Assembly: GCF_040105385.1 (NCBI RefSeq)
Contig: NZ_JBEDNQ010000015.1
Location: 1-64,000 of the forward strand
DNA length: 64,000 nucleotides
Direction: 5' to 3'
DNA from: Pseudonocardia nematodicida
Lineage (GTDB): Bacteria > Actinomycetota > Actinomycetes > Mycobacteriales > Pseudonocardiaceae
Shown here: piece by piece, positions 1-7,657 of the stretch
How the letters are laid out: each line of letters starts with the position of its first letter
Numbering within the stretch: position 1 is the first letter of the stretch
Program-made: the position numbers and the translations under genes
Notes under the pieces: generated by a model
Told to the model about the DNA's origin: nothing
Database searches by the model: none
Seen by the model: only the letters and a program-made list of their open reading frames with translations

Positions 1-26
1 GGGCGGGTGGGTGCGGGGTTGGAGGG

Positions 27-1943
27 TCAGGCGGCTGCGGCCTCGCGGTGGGCCTCGCAGGCGGCGACGCCGCCGTGCAGCCGGGTCAGGAACCGGCGGC
101 AGGCGTCGAAGTCGAGCTCGTCGCAGCGCCAGGCCACGTGGCCGTCGGGACGGATCACGTAGAGCGCTTGTGCGTCCGGGTCGTCGAGCCCGTAGGCGTC
201 GAACACCGCCGCGGAGTCCGCGCTCTCCATCCAGGGGGCGCGACGGTGCTCGGTGCGGGCGACGAGGTGGGTGCCGATCGTGTCCCCGAAGGCCGCCAGG
301 CCGGCCAGCTGCTCCGCGTGCCGGACGGCCTCGTCGGTGGTCAGGTGGCGCCGGGAGAACGCGACCACCTGCAGCTTGTAGCCCTGCAGGAGGTCGAACA
401 TCGACCGGTCGGACCGCAGGGCGGCGTCCGGTGCCCGGTGCCCGGCCCGCGGGCCCTTCAGCGAGTACAGCAGCGCGTCGACGGCGTGCTCGCCGGCCGG
501 ATAGCGCAGGCCGGTCTGGGACAGCCGCCGGAAGGACTTCCGGTGCGGGATCGGCGCCGCCGACATCCGGCCCAGCAGGAACGGGCCGATCGTGTCGCGC
601 AGCCACGCCCGCCAGCCGCGCAGGTCGGCCGCCACCCGGTAGAGCCGGTCGGTGAAGCGCAGCAGCGCGACGCCGACGGGGTGGCGCTCGGCGTCGAAGG
701 TGTCCAGCAGCGCCGGGTCGGCCCCGGTCCGGACGACGGCGGCGAGCTTCCACGCGAGGTTGGCCGCGTCGAGCAGGCCGGTGTTCATGCCCTGACCACC
801 CGCGGGCGAGTGGATGTGCGCCGCGTCGCCGACGAGGAACCCGCGACCGGCGCGGTAGGTGTCGGCCATGCGCAGGTGCACCGCGTACCGGGTCAGCCAG
901 ACCGGGTCGCTCAGCGTCAGCGGCACCTGCATCGCCGCGCGCAGCGACTCCTGCAGCGCCTCGAGCGTCACCTCGCCGTCAGCGCCGGTCGGGCCGAGGT
1001 CGGTCGCCATCACCCGCGAGGTCTCCGAGCCGCGCAGCGGGAGGAACAGCCCGATCCGCCGGCCGTTCATGAACACCCGGAAGCGGGCGTGGTCGAGCGG
1101 CCAGTCGACCCGGCAGTCCGCGAGCAGAAACCGCTGCGCGTAGCGGTCGCCGGTGAAGGTCAGGCCGAGCTCGCGCCGGACGGCGCTGTGCGCGCCGTCG
1201 GCACCGACGACATAGTGGCAGGTGAGCGTCCGGCGACGGTCGTCGCAGCCGGGTTCGACGAGCGCGGCGGTGACCGTCCGCGCGTCCTGGGTCAGCGTCT
1301 CCAGCCGGGTGCCGCGGTCGACGGTGAGGCCGTGCCGGGCGAGGTCCTGGATCAGCAGCTCCTCGACCTCGCACTGCGGCGCCATCAGGATGAACGGGTA
1401 GGGCGTGTCCGGGGCGCGGGAACGGTCGAAGTCCAGGCCCCCGACCCGCCGGCCCCGGATGTGGAAGGTCAGCCCGTTCGCGACCACACCGCGGCGCAGG
1501 AGCTCGTCGGCCAGCCCGATGGAGCGGAACAGCTCCACCGTGCGGGCCTGCACCGCGAAGGCGCGGGACTCGGTCGCCGGGCCGGCGTTCGCGTCGACGA
1601 TCCGGACCCGGACACCCTGGCGGACCAGCAGCGCCGCGGTCATCAGGCCGCTGGGCCCGGCGCCGACCACCAGGACGTCGACGTCCGTCGGGGGCCCGGC
1701 CGGCGCCTGTTCCCGCGCGGCCTCCGCCTCCCGTCGCCACGCGTCGAGCTGCACCGGGCTCGGCCCCTCGGCCGGGGGTGCGGGCGCCCGGGACTTGCCC
1801 AGCCCCTCCAGGAACCGGCGGACCGGCCCGGTGTCGCGGCGCCGGGCGTGCACGACCGGTGCCGGCGTCCCGCTGATCCTCCCCCACGCCCACCGGCCGC
1901 CGGCCAGCGCCAGCACGACCAGGGCGACGACGATCAGGCCCAT
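27..1943 (-). CDS. FAD-dependent aromatic hydroxylase with N-terminal membrane anchor
   Basis: Class A flavoprotein hydroxylase of the PheA/TfdB group, which uses NAD(P)H and O2 to hydroxylate phenolic or polyketide-type substrates. The FAD motif GAGPSG is at residues 94-99, VVGADGAHS follows mid-protein, and the GDAAHIHSPAGGQGMN motif sits near residue 370; the last ~130 residues resemble the thioredoxin-like domain of phenol hydroxylases. About 85 residues precede the FAD domain and begin with a hydrophobic segment (residues 3-20), so the enzyme may be membrane-tethered. This start is supported by GGAGG 9 nt upstream of the ATG. It starts 4 bp after the stop of the upstream ABM gene, so the two are probably cotranscribed. 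The substrate is unknown. Confidence 0.85.
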   Translation of the reverse strand: MGLIVVALVVLALAGGRWAWGRISGTPAPVVHARRRDTGPVRRFLEGLGKSRAPAPPAEGPSPVQLDAWRREAEAAREQAPAGPPTDVDVLVVGAGPSGLMTAALLVRQGVRVRIVDANAGPATESRAFAVQARTVELFRSIGLADELLRRGVVANGLTFHIRGRRVGGLDFDRSRAPDTPYPFILMAPQCEVEELLIQDLARHGLTVDRGTRLETLTQDARTVTAALVEPGCDDRRRTLTCHYVVGADGAHSAVRRELGLTFTGDRYAQRFLLADCRVDWPLDHARFRVFMNGRRIGLFLPLRGSETSRVMATDLGPTGADGEVTLEALQESLRAAMQVPLTLSDPVWLTRYAVHLRMADTYRAGRGFLVGDAAHIHSPAGGQGMNTGLLDAANLAWKLAAVVRTGADPALLDTFDAERHPVGVALLRFTDRLYRVAADLRGWRAWLRDTIGPFLLGRMSAAPIPHRKSFRRLSQTGLRYPAGEHAVDALLYSLKGPRAGHRAPDAALRSDRSMFDLLQGYKLQVVAFSRRHLTTDEAVRHAEQLAGLAAFGDTIGTHLVARTEHRRAPWMESADSAAVFDAYGLDDPDAQALYVIRPDGHVAWRCDELDFDACRRFLTRLHGGVAACEAHREAAAA

Positions 1944-1947
1944 CGGA

Positions 1948-2319
1948 TCAGGCCTCCACGGGGACGGAGGCGGCCGGCAGCGTGCTGCACATCCGTAGGA
2001 ACTGCTGGCGCAGCGGCCCCTCGACGTGCGGGCCGATCCGGCGGACGAACTCCTGGGTGTGCGACTGCGCGAGGTGGGCGACGAGCTCGTCGCGGGAACG
2101 GAACATCTCGTAGATCACGAACGTCCGCCGGTCGGCCCGGTCGCGGTGGACGTGGAACTCGATCGCGCCGGGCTCGGCCCGCAGCGGCGCGACCAGGCCG
2201 AGGATCAGTTCCTCCACATCGGACTCGTGACCCGGCTTCGCCCGGCAGAAGCCGAGGTGCGCATACGGCCCGGTCTCGTCGGCGTCGGGTTCGGGGAGGA
2301 CGACGGGGTGCTCGGTCAC
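1948..2319 (-). CDS. ABM-domain monooxygenase (antibiotic biosynthesis monooxygenase family)
   Basis: Small dimeric alpha/beta-barrel protein of 123 residues. The ABM core runs from about residue 20 (YAHLGFCRAKPG) to the end and carries the usual FVIYEMFRSRDEL strand-helix. Family members oxidise quinols or polyketide intermediates without a cofactor, or shield reactive intermediates. I chose the GTG at 2319 because GAGGAG lies a few bases upstream and the sequence before it looks non-coding; longer readings run into low-complexity Arg/Pro sequence. It is the first gene of a two-gene unit with the FAD hydroxylase, which suggests both act on the same aromatic or quinone compound. Confidence 0.8.
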   Translation of the reverse strand: MTEHPVVLPEPDADETGPYAHLGFCRAKPGHESDVEELILGLVAPLRAEPGAIEFHVHRDRADRRTFVIYEMFRSRDELVAHLAQSHTQEFVRRIGPHVEGPLRQQFLRMCSTLPAASVPVEA

Positions 2320-2494
2320 GGCGATCTCCTCATCGCTCGGCGGAGCGCGCGGCGGCACCGGCAGGGGCGCCACGCACCGCGGGAGCGTCGCAGCGGCGCG
2401 GGGCGCTCCCCCAGCCGTCGTCCCACTCGCCGGGACTCGGTGGGTACGGACCCGGTGGCCGGGCCGGCGTGGCCGGGCCGGCGGGACCGGGGAA

Positions 2495-3280
2495 TCAGGG
2501 ACCCGGCCGCGCCCAGCGCCGGCTCGAGTAGGCCCGGGTCGCGGCCGCCGCGGCCATCCGCACCGCCGGCCCGAGCTGCTTCTCGGGCACCGCGGAGCTG
2601 GGCCCGGTGACCGACAGCGCCGCCACGACCTCGCCGTCACGTCCGAAGATCGGGGCGGCCACACAGGACACCCCGGCGTTGCCCTCCTCGCGCTCACGGG
2701 CCCAGCCGCGGTCCGGGATCGCGGCCAGCTCGCGGCGCAGCGCGGCCGCGGTGGTGAGCGTCCGCGGGGTGCGTGGCGGCATGCCGGCCGCGACGATCCG
2801 CTCCACCGTGGCCTCGTCGGACCAGGCGAGGATCGCCCGGCCCAGCCCGGAGCAGTAGGCCGGGACGGAGCTGCCGACCTGGGAGAGCATCGGCATCGGC
2901 CGGTGTCCGGTGATCTTGTCGACGACCAGGACCTCGCTGCCGTCGAGCACCCCGAGCTGCACCGTGGTGCGGGCCGCGGCGAAGAGGTCCTGCAGGAACG
3001 GCAGCACCGACTCGCGCAGCTCGTGGCGCACCGGGACCAGCCCGGACAGCTCGAACAGCCGGGTGCCGATCCGGTACCGGTCCCCCAGCTTGTCGAGCCA
3101 GCCGAGCTCGATCATCCGGGTGGCGAGCCGGTGCGTCGTGGACCGGGGCAGCCCACCGCGGCGGACGAGGTCGGCGAGGGTGAGCTCGCGGTGGTCGGGG
3201 CCGAACGCGTCCAGCAGGAGGGCGGCCCGCTCCAGCGAGCCCGGTGGCAGGTCCGCCGGGTCCCGCTCGGCGGGACTCAC
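2495..3280 (-). CDS. IclR-family transcriptional regulator
   Basis: A 261-residue IclR protein. A winged helix-turn-helix covers residues ~15-75 (LADLVRRGGLPRSTTHRLATRM), followed by the IclR effector domain (~90-250) with the conserved VPAYCSGLGRAILA and GNAGVSCVAAPIFG segments. IclR regulators usually control aromatic or carboxylic acid catabolism and bind small acids. It lies upstream of, and on the same strand as, the ABM/FAD hydroxylase pair with a 175-bp gap that could hold their promoter, so those genes are the likely targets; this is inferred from position only. Confidence 0.88.
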   Translation of the reverse strand: MSPAERDPADLPPGSLERAALLLDAFGPDHRELTLADLVRRGGLPRSTTHRLATRMIELGWLDKLGDRYRIGTRLFELSGLVPVRHELRESVLPFLQDLFAAARTTVQLGVLDGSEVLVVDKITGHRPMPMLSQVGSSVPAYCSGLGRAILAWSDEATVERIVAAGMPPRTPRTLTTAAALRRELAAIPDRGWAREREEGNAGVSCVAAPIFGRDGEVVAALSVTGPSSAVPEKQLGPAVRMAAAAATRAYSSRRWARPGP

Positions 3281-3371
3281 CGTCGTCCGCTCCGGGTCAC
3301 CCGCCGAACGTAGAGGTCACGCGGCCCCGCGTCAGCACCCGAGCCCGGCCGGCGCCTCCGGCCGTATCGTC

Positions 3372-3439
3372 CATGGTCCTTCTGCGTGGAGTCGAGAGTG
3401 CAGTACAGCGGCACGCAGGCTCCACAGAGGAGGATCATG
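3372..3439. repeat. 68-bp imperfect palindromic element, copy 1
   Basis: The ends form an inverted repeat: left arm CATGGTCCTTCTGCGTGGAG (3372-3391) and the complement of the right arm CATGATCCTCCTCTGTGGAG (3420-3439) agree at 16 of 20 positions. The element aligns without gaps to 50436-50503 at 46 of 68 positions. The stop codon of the DUF4038 gene lies inside the right arm. It may be a small dispersed repeat or a specialised terminator. Confidence 0.6.
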
Positions 3440-4769
3440 GTGTCACCAGCAGCACCCAGTCCTCGTCCGAGGGCGGCGCGTAGTCCGCGCCCGCCCCGGT
3501 CTGCGTCCGCTCCCCCGTACGCGGGTCGACCCAGTACGCACGGGCGGGGCCCGTCACCGCACTGGAGTCCACTGTGAACTCCCGCCCCGACGGGCTGTAG
3601 ACCAGCAGGTAGGACCCGTCCGACGCCCGGTTCGCCACGACCCGCTCCGCGCCCGACCCGAGATCGGACGTGAGCACCGACGGCGCCGGTTCGCCGAGGT
3701 GGAACGGCAGCGACTCCATCAGCTCGCGCAGGTGCCGCATCTGCCCCGCGGCCGGGAGCTCCAGGGCGTCGGTCCAGCTGCCCCGCGCGCCCAGCTCGCC
3801 GTCGCCGCCGTCGTTGAACTGCCAGACCGCGTGCGCCCCGTAGGTGTGACCGGCGGCGCCGCCGAGCACGGCCCACCAGGCGTCGCGCCGGACGTCGGTC
3901 GCGGTGGAGTACCCGCGGTCGCGCTCCCAGCAGTACGGGTGGTCCTCGTAGATCGGCTCGCCGTCGAGGAAGGGCTTCGCCGGCTGCGCCGCATAGGTCT
4001 GCTCGAGCAGCCGGGCCCGGATGCCGTAGCGCAGGCAGTGCCCGCCCTGGATCATGTGGAAGTCCAGCCAGTCTGTGCCGGCGAACCAGGTCGCGGACGT
4101 CTCGTCGCCGCGCGGGTGGTAGGTCTTCAGCTGGGTGCCGCCCGCCTCGTCGAGCCCGGCGGCCAGCTCGCCCCAGAGCCCCTCCTCGCCGTCGGCCGGG
4201 TGGTCGCCGCCGAGGGTCCAGACGACGTTGTCGCGGTCGCCGTAGCGCTCGCCGAGGAACCGCCCGTAGGCCCGCGCGTTGTCCTCGGTGACCACCGAGC
4301 CGGTCTGGTCGTCACCCCAGACCGGGTGGATCGCGAGGTACATGCCGCGCTCGGCGGCGGCGTCGATCGCGTCGTCGACACCCGCCCAGTGGTCCTCGTG
4401 CGCGGCGACGGTGCCCACGTCGCCGTCGATCGGCCGGCGCGCCCCGCCCTGGGGGAAGATCGCCACCGTCTGGATCACGTTGAAGCCCTGGTCACGGCGG
4501 GCGTCCAGGTAGCGGGCGATGTCGTCGCGGTCCGGCTTGCCGAGCATCGCCCACGCCGTGTCGCCCAGCCAGAACATCGGCGCCCCGCCTGCGGCGAGGA
4601 ACCGGCCGTCGATCTCCATCCGCGAAGGCGTCGGGTCGGGCTCGGGCTCCTCGACCGGCTCGGCCGACACCGACGCCACCTGCCGGGTCCCGCCGGGCGG
4701 ATCCCACACCGAGAGCGCGGCCGCGGCGAGCGCGCCGAGCGACATCGCGAGCCCCAGCGTGAGCAGCAT
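3435..4769 (-). CDS. DUF4038 glycosidase-like protein (apiosidase-like), exported
   Basis: A 444-residue protein with an N-terminal hydrophobic segment (residues 1-20) consistent with a signal peptide or anchor, then a short acidic-Pro linker. The DUF4038 TIM-barrel domain begins near residue 50 (IDGRFLAAGG, FWLGDTAW, GFNVIQTV) and includes HPVWGDD and the DFHMIQGGHC segment. The C-terminal ~90 residues match the small beta domain that normally follows DUF4038. Relatives act on plant or microbial glycans; the substrate here cannot be predicted. The ATG at 4769 is the first start that gives a signal-like N-terminus. Its stop lies within a palindromic repeat. Confidence 0.8.
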   Translation of the reverse strand: MLLTLGLAMSLGALAAAALSVWDPPGGTRQVASVSAEPVEEPEPDPTPSRMEIDGRFLAAGGAPMFWLGDTAWAMLGKPDRDDIARYLDARRDQGFNVIQTVAIFPQGGARRPIDGDVGTVAAHEDHWAGVDDAIDAAAERGMYLAIHPVWGDDQTGSVVTEDNARAYGRFLGERYGDRDNVVWTLGGDHPADGEEGLWGELAAGLDEAGGTQLKTYHPRGDETSATWFAGTDWLDFHMIQGGHCLRYGIRARLLEQTYAAQPAKPFLDGEPIYEDHPYCWERDRGYSTATDVRRDAWWAVLGGAAGHTYGAHAVWQFNDGGDGELGARGSWTDALELPAAGQMRHLRELMESLPFHLGEPAPSVLTSDLGSGAERVVANRASDGSYLLVYSPSGREFTVDSSAVTGPARAYWVDPRTGERTQTGAGADYAPPSDEDWVLLVTP

Positions 4770-4898
4770 GCGTCCGGTGTACCCCGGGGTGCGTGGCACG
4801 TCGCCTCCGATCGGTCCTCGCAAACCTAGATGATCACCGCGCGGGTGGGCGTGCACCACGACGACGATCACTCCCCCGGATGCGGGAGGATCACCCCC

Positions 4899-5621
4899 AT
4901 GGCCACCGCGGCTCCCGGCGTCTTCGTCCCGTACGGCACCACGCACTGGGTGGCGCTGGGGGTCGGCGTCGTGGGTGCGGTGGTGCTCGTCGTCATCGGC
5001 CGCCGGCTGCGCGGACGGCCGGCGGAGGCGGCGTTCTCCCGCTGGTTCGCCGTCGCGATCCTGGCCTTCCAGATCCCGCTGCAGCTGCGCCTGCTCACCC
5101 CGGAGCGCTTCGACCCGGACATCTCGCTGCCCCTGCAGCTGTCCGACCTGTCCTGGATGTTCGCGGCCTACGCGCTCTGGTCCCACCGCTGGTGGGCCTG
5201 CGCACCCCTCTACTACTGGGGGCTGACGCTCACCCCGCAGGCGATGCTCACCCCCGCGACCGACGCCCCCGACTTCCCGCACATCGAGTTCGTCTCGTTC
5301 TGGGGCCTGCACCTGCTCGTCACCTGGGCGGCGATCTACCTGACCTGGGGAGCCGGGGTGCGCCCCAGCTGGGCGGGCCTGCGGGTGACGCTGGCGGTCA
5401 CCATCGCGTGGGCGGCATGCGTGACGACGTTCAACTCGGTGGTCGGCAGCAACTACGGGTTCCTCAACCGCAAGCCGGACAACCCGTCGCTGCTGGACCT
5501 GCTGGGTCCGTGGCCGTGGTATCTCCTCGTCGAGTTCGCGCTGGTCGTGATCGGGTGGGCGCTGATCACGTGGCCGTGGCGACGCGTGTCACCAGGCGCC
5601 CCAGTCCCTCGATCCGGCTGA
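4899..5621 (+). CDS. TIGR02206-family (YwaF-like) integral membrane protein
   Basis: 240 residues with about seven predicted transmembrane helices and the family landmarks PLQLSDLSWMF, PHIEFVSFWGLH and NSVVGSNYGFLNRKP. GGGAGG lies ~10 nt before the ATG. The function of this family is not established. It is divergent from the DUF4038 gene, sharing a 129-bp intergenic promoter region (4770-4898). Its last 56 bp overlap the end of the convergent FAH gene, an unusually long tail overlap. Confidence 0.85.
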   Translation: MATAAPGVFVPYGTTHWVALGVGVVGAVVLVVIGRRLRGRPAEAAFSRWFAVAILAFQIPLQLRLLTPERFDPDISLPLQLSDLSWMFAAYALWSHRWWACAPLYYWGLTLTPQAMLTPATDAPDFPHIEFVSFWGLHLLVTWAAIYLTWGAGVRPSWAGLRVTLAVTIAWAACVTTFNSVVGSNYGFLNRKPDNPSLLDLLGPWPWYLLVEFALVVIGWALITWPWRRVSPGAPVPRSG

Positions 5622-6411
5622 CCAGCTCGTCACCGGGGCGCAGGAACACCTGCGGGTCGCGTCCGGAGCCGATCCCGGCCGGGGTCCCGGTGAAGATCAC
5701 GTCACCGGGGTGGAGGGGCAGCCGGCCGGACAGATACGCCACGAGACTGCGCACGTCGAAGATCAGGTGCGTGGTGCGGGAGTGCTGCACGGTGGCGCCG
5801 TTGAGCGTGCAGCTGATCTCCAGGTCGTCGGGGTCGTCCAGCTCGTCCGGGGTCACCAGCCAGGGGCCGGTCGGCCCGAACCCGGGCAGCGACTTGCCCA
5901 GGCCGAACTGCTGCGGCGCCGGGCCGGAGAACTGCAGGGCCCGGTCGCTGAGGTCCTGCCCGATCGTCAGACCGGCGACGTGCTCCCACGCCACCCGCTC
6001 CGGGACCCGCCGCGCCTCCCGGCCGATCACCACCACCAGCTCCACCTCCCAGTCCACGGTGTCCGAGGGCAGTACCAGCGGCGCGCCGGGCCCGGTGAGA
6101 CAGGAGGCGAACTTTCCGAAGACGACGGGCTCGGTGGGCGTCTGCAGGCCGGACTCACCCACGTGGTCGGCGTAGTTGAGGCCGATCCCGAAGCACTGGC
6201 GTGGGTACGGCGCCGGGGCCCCGGCATCCGGTGGTGGCGCGGTCCGCGGGTCGGCCTGCGGCCGGCCGGCCGCCCACTCGCGCAGCTCCGGCCAGCGCGG
6301 GTAGACCTGCTGCGGGTCGGCGTCGAACCGTCCGCCGCTCGCGCGGGCCACGTCGACCAGCTCGTCGCCGGACAGCAGGCACAGCCGGCCCGCCACGTTC
6401 GCGACCCTCAC
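5566..6411 (-). CDS. Fumarylacetoacetate hydrolase (FAH)-family protein
   Basis: A 281-residue FAH-fold enzyme. The catalytic domain (~residues 75-275) carries GIGLNYADH, the metal-binding DWEVELVVVIGRE (E-x-E), TIGQDLSDR and the GDVIFTGTPAGIG signature. Such enzymes hydrolyse C-C bonds of acylpyruvates or hydrate or decarboxylate 2-oxo-dienoates. It starts 19 bp after the FAD monooxygenase gene on the same strand and appears to be the last gene of the peptide/exporter/oxygenase operon. It could be the hydrolase of an aromatic ring-cleavage route instead, with the FAD enzyme as the hydroxylase. Confidence 0.88.
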   Translation of the reverse strand: MRVANVAGRLCLLSGDELVDVARASGGRFDADPQQVYPRWPELREWAAGRPQADPRTAPPPDAGAPAPYPRQCFGIGLNYADHVGESGLQTPTEPVVFGKFASCLTGPGAPLVLPSDTVDWEVELVVVIGREARRVPERVAWEHVAGLTIGQDLSDRALQFSGPAPQQFGLGKSLPGFGPTGPWLVTPDELDDPDDLEISCTLNGATVQHSRTTHLIFDVRSLVAYLSGRLPLHPGDVIFTGTPAGIGSGRDPQVFLRPGDELVSRIEGLGRLVTRVATAT

Positions 6412-6430
6412 GGGACGGGTCGGCGAGCGC

Positions 6431-7657
6431 TCACCGCGGCCCGACCCGGGACAGCAACCGGCCGCCGGGCAGCGGCTCCCCGCGCCGCGCCGCCAGGTAG
6501 CTGCGGCGGCCGGTGTCGTACCAGCGGTGCACCGTCCGCACCGGGGCGAACCGGTGGGCCTCGTGCGCGCGGTACCGCCACGGCGGCAGCGACCCCTTGC
6601 GGCCGCACATCGCCGCGGAGAACTCGACCGTGTCCCGGTCGGTGTAGCGGTCGACGCGCTCGAACCAGGCCATGCTGGTGCGGGCGGAGGCCTGGGTGCG
6701 CGCCATCGCGCGACGCCGGGTGCGGTCGTAGCGGTTCAGCGCGGTCTGCAGGTCGTCGCCGTGGTCGTGCAGGTTCTGCGCGAGCGCGACGGCGTCGATG
6801 CAGGCCAGCCGGGTACCGGAACCGATCGTGAAGTGCGTGGTGTGCGCGGCGTCGCCCATCAGCACCATGTTGTCGTGGTACCAGCGCTCGTTGCGCACCT
6901 CGAGGAAGTGCCGCCACTGGGTGGGCTCGCCGCGGGTGCTGCTGAACAGGTTGTGGCCGCGCAGGACGCCGGCGAACAGCTTCTCCAGCAACGCGATCGT
7001 CTCGGCGTCGGTCGCCTGGCCCAGCCCCAGGGCATCCCACGTGGACTGCTGGCACTCGACGATGAAGGTGCTCGTCCCGGCGCTGGACGGGTAGGCGTGG
7101 CACCACACCCAGCCGACCGGGGTCTCGACGAAGTCGAACACGAAGCTGCGGAACACCGCGTCGGTGCCCAGCCAGGCGTACGGGTTGGCGCCGACGGACA
7201 CCTGGGTGCCGAATGCGTCGCCGGCGAGCCCGCGCACTCTGCTGTTCGCCCCGTCGGCGACGACGACCAGGTCGGCCGGTGGGACGTTCTCGAGATCGGT
7301 GATCTCCTCGCCGTGCCGGACGTCGACGCCGAGGTCGAGGGCCCGCTGGGTCAGGATCTCCAGCAGCGCGGCCCGCCCGACGCTGTAGCCGTAGCCACCG
7401 AGGTAGGACGGCCTGCCCCGGAGCCGGATCTGCTGCTCCTGCCAGACCACCGACGCCGCGCGCAGCTTGCGCGCGCTCTCGGCGTCGTTGCGGTAGAGCG
7501 TGTCGAGCAGGTTGTCCCAGTACACGACGCCGAACCCGTAGGTGGCTCCCGGCGGATCCCGGTCGACGACGGTCACGTCGTGCCCGCCGTCGCGCAGCGC
7601 GGCCGAGATCGCGAAGTAGAGCCCGGCGGGGCCGCCTCCGACGCAGGTGATCTTCAT
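6431..7657 (-). CDS. FAD-dependent monooxygenase (VioD / aryl-CoA hydroxylase type)
   Basis: A 408-residue class A flavoprotein with GGGPAGLYFAI at residues 7-17, ADGANSRVRG mid-protein and MGDAAHTTHFTIGSGTRLACIDAVALA near residues 275-300. The opening resembles salicyloyl- or anthraniloyl-CoA hydroxylases and the tryptophan-pathway hydroxylase VioD. Family knowledge predicts hydroxylation of an aromatic ring, including indoles. The ATG overlaps the stop of the exporter gene (ATGA, 7654-7657), so translation is coupled. Because the first gene of the operon encodes a Trp-rich peptide, peptidyl-Trp oxidation is an attractive but untested role; catabolic hydroxylation coupled to the downstream FAH enzyme is the alternative. 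Confidence 0.85.
   Translation of the reverse strand: MKITCVGGGPAGLYFAISAALRDGGHDVTVVDRDPPGATYGFGVVYWDNLLDTLYRNDAESARKLRAASVVWQEQQIRLRGRPSYLGGYGYSVGRAALLEILTQRALDLGVDVRHGEEITDLENVPPADLVVVADGANSRVRGLAGDAFGTQVSVGANPYAWLGTDAVFRSFVFDFVETPVGWVWCHAYPSSAGTSTFIVECQQSTWDALGLGQATDAETIALLEKLFAGVLRGHNLFSSTRGEPTQWRHFLEVRNERWYHDNMVLMGDAAHTTHFTIGSGTRLACIDAVALAQNLHDHGDDLQTALNRYDRTRRRAMARTQASARTSMAWFERVDRYTDRDTVEFSAAMCGRKGSLPPWRYRAHEAHRFAPVRTVHRWYDTGRRSYLAARRGEPLPGGRLLSRVGPR

Noticed and set aside
48..2531. Long open frame on the plus strand across the FAD hydroxylase and ABM genes
   Set aside because: Composition is typical of a reverse-strand shadow, and the minus-strand genes have full domain motifs and ribosome-binding sites.
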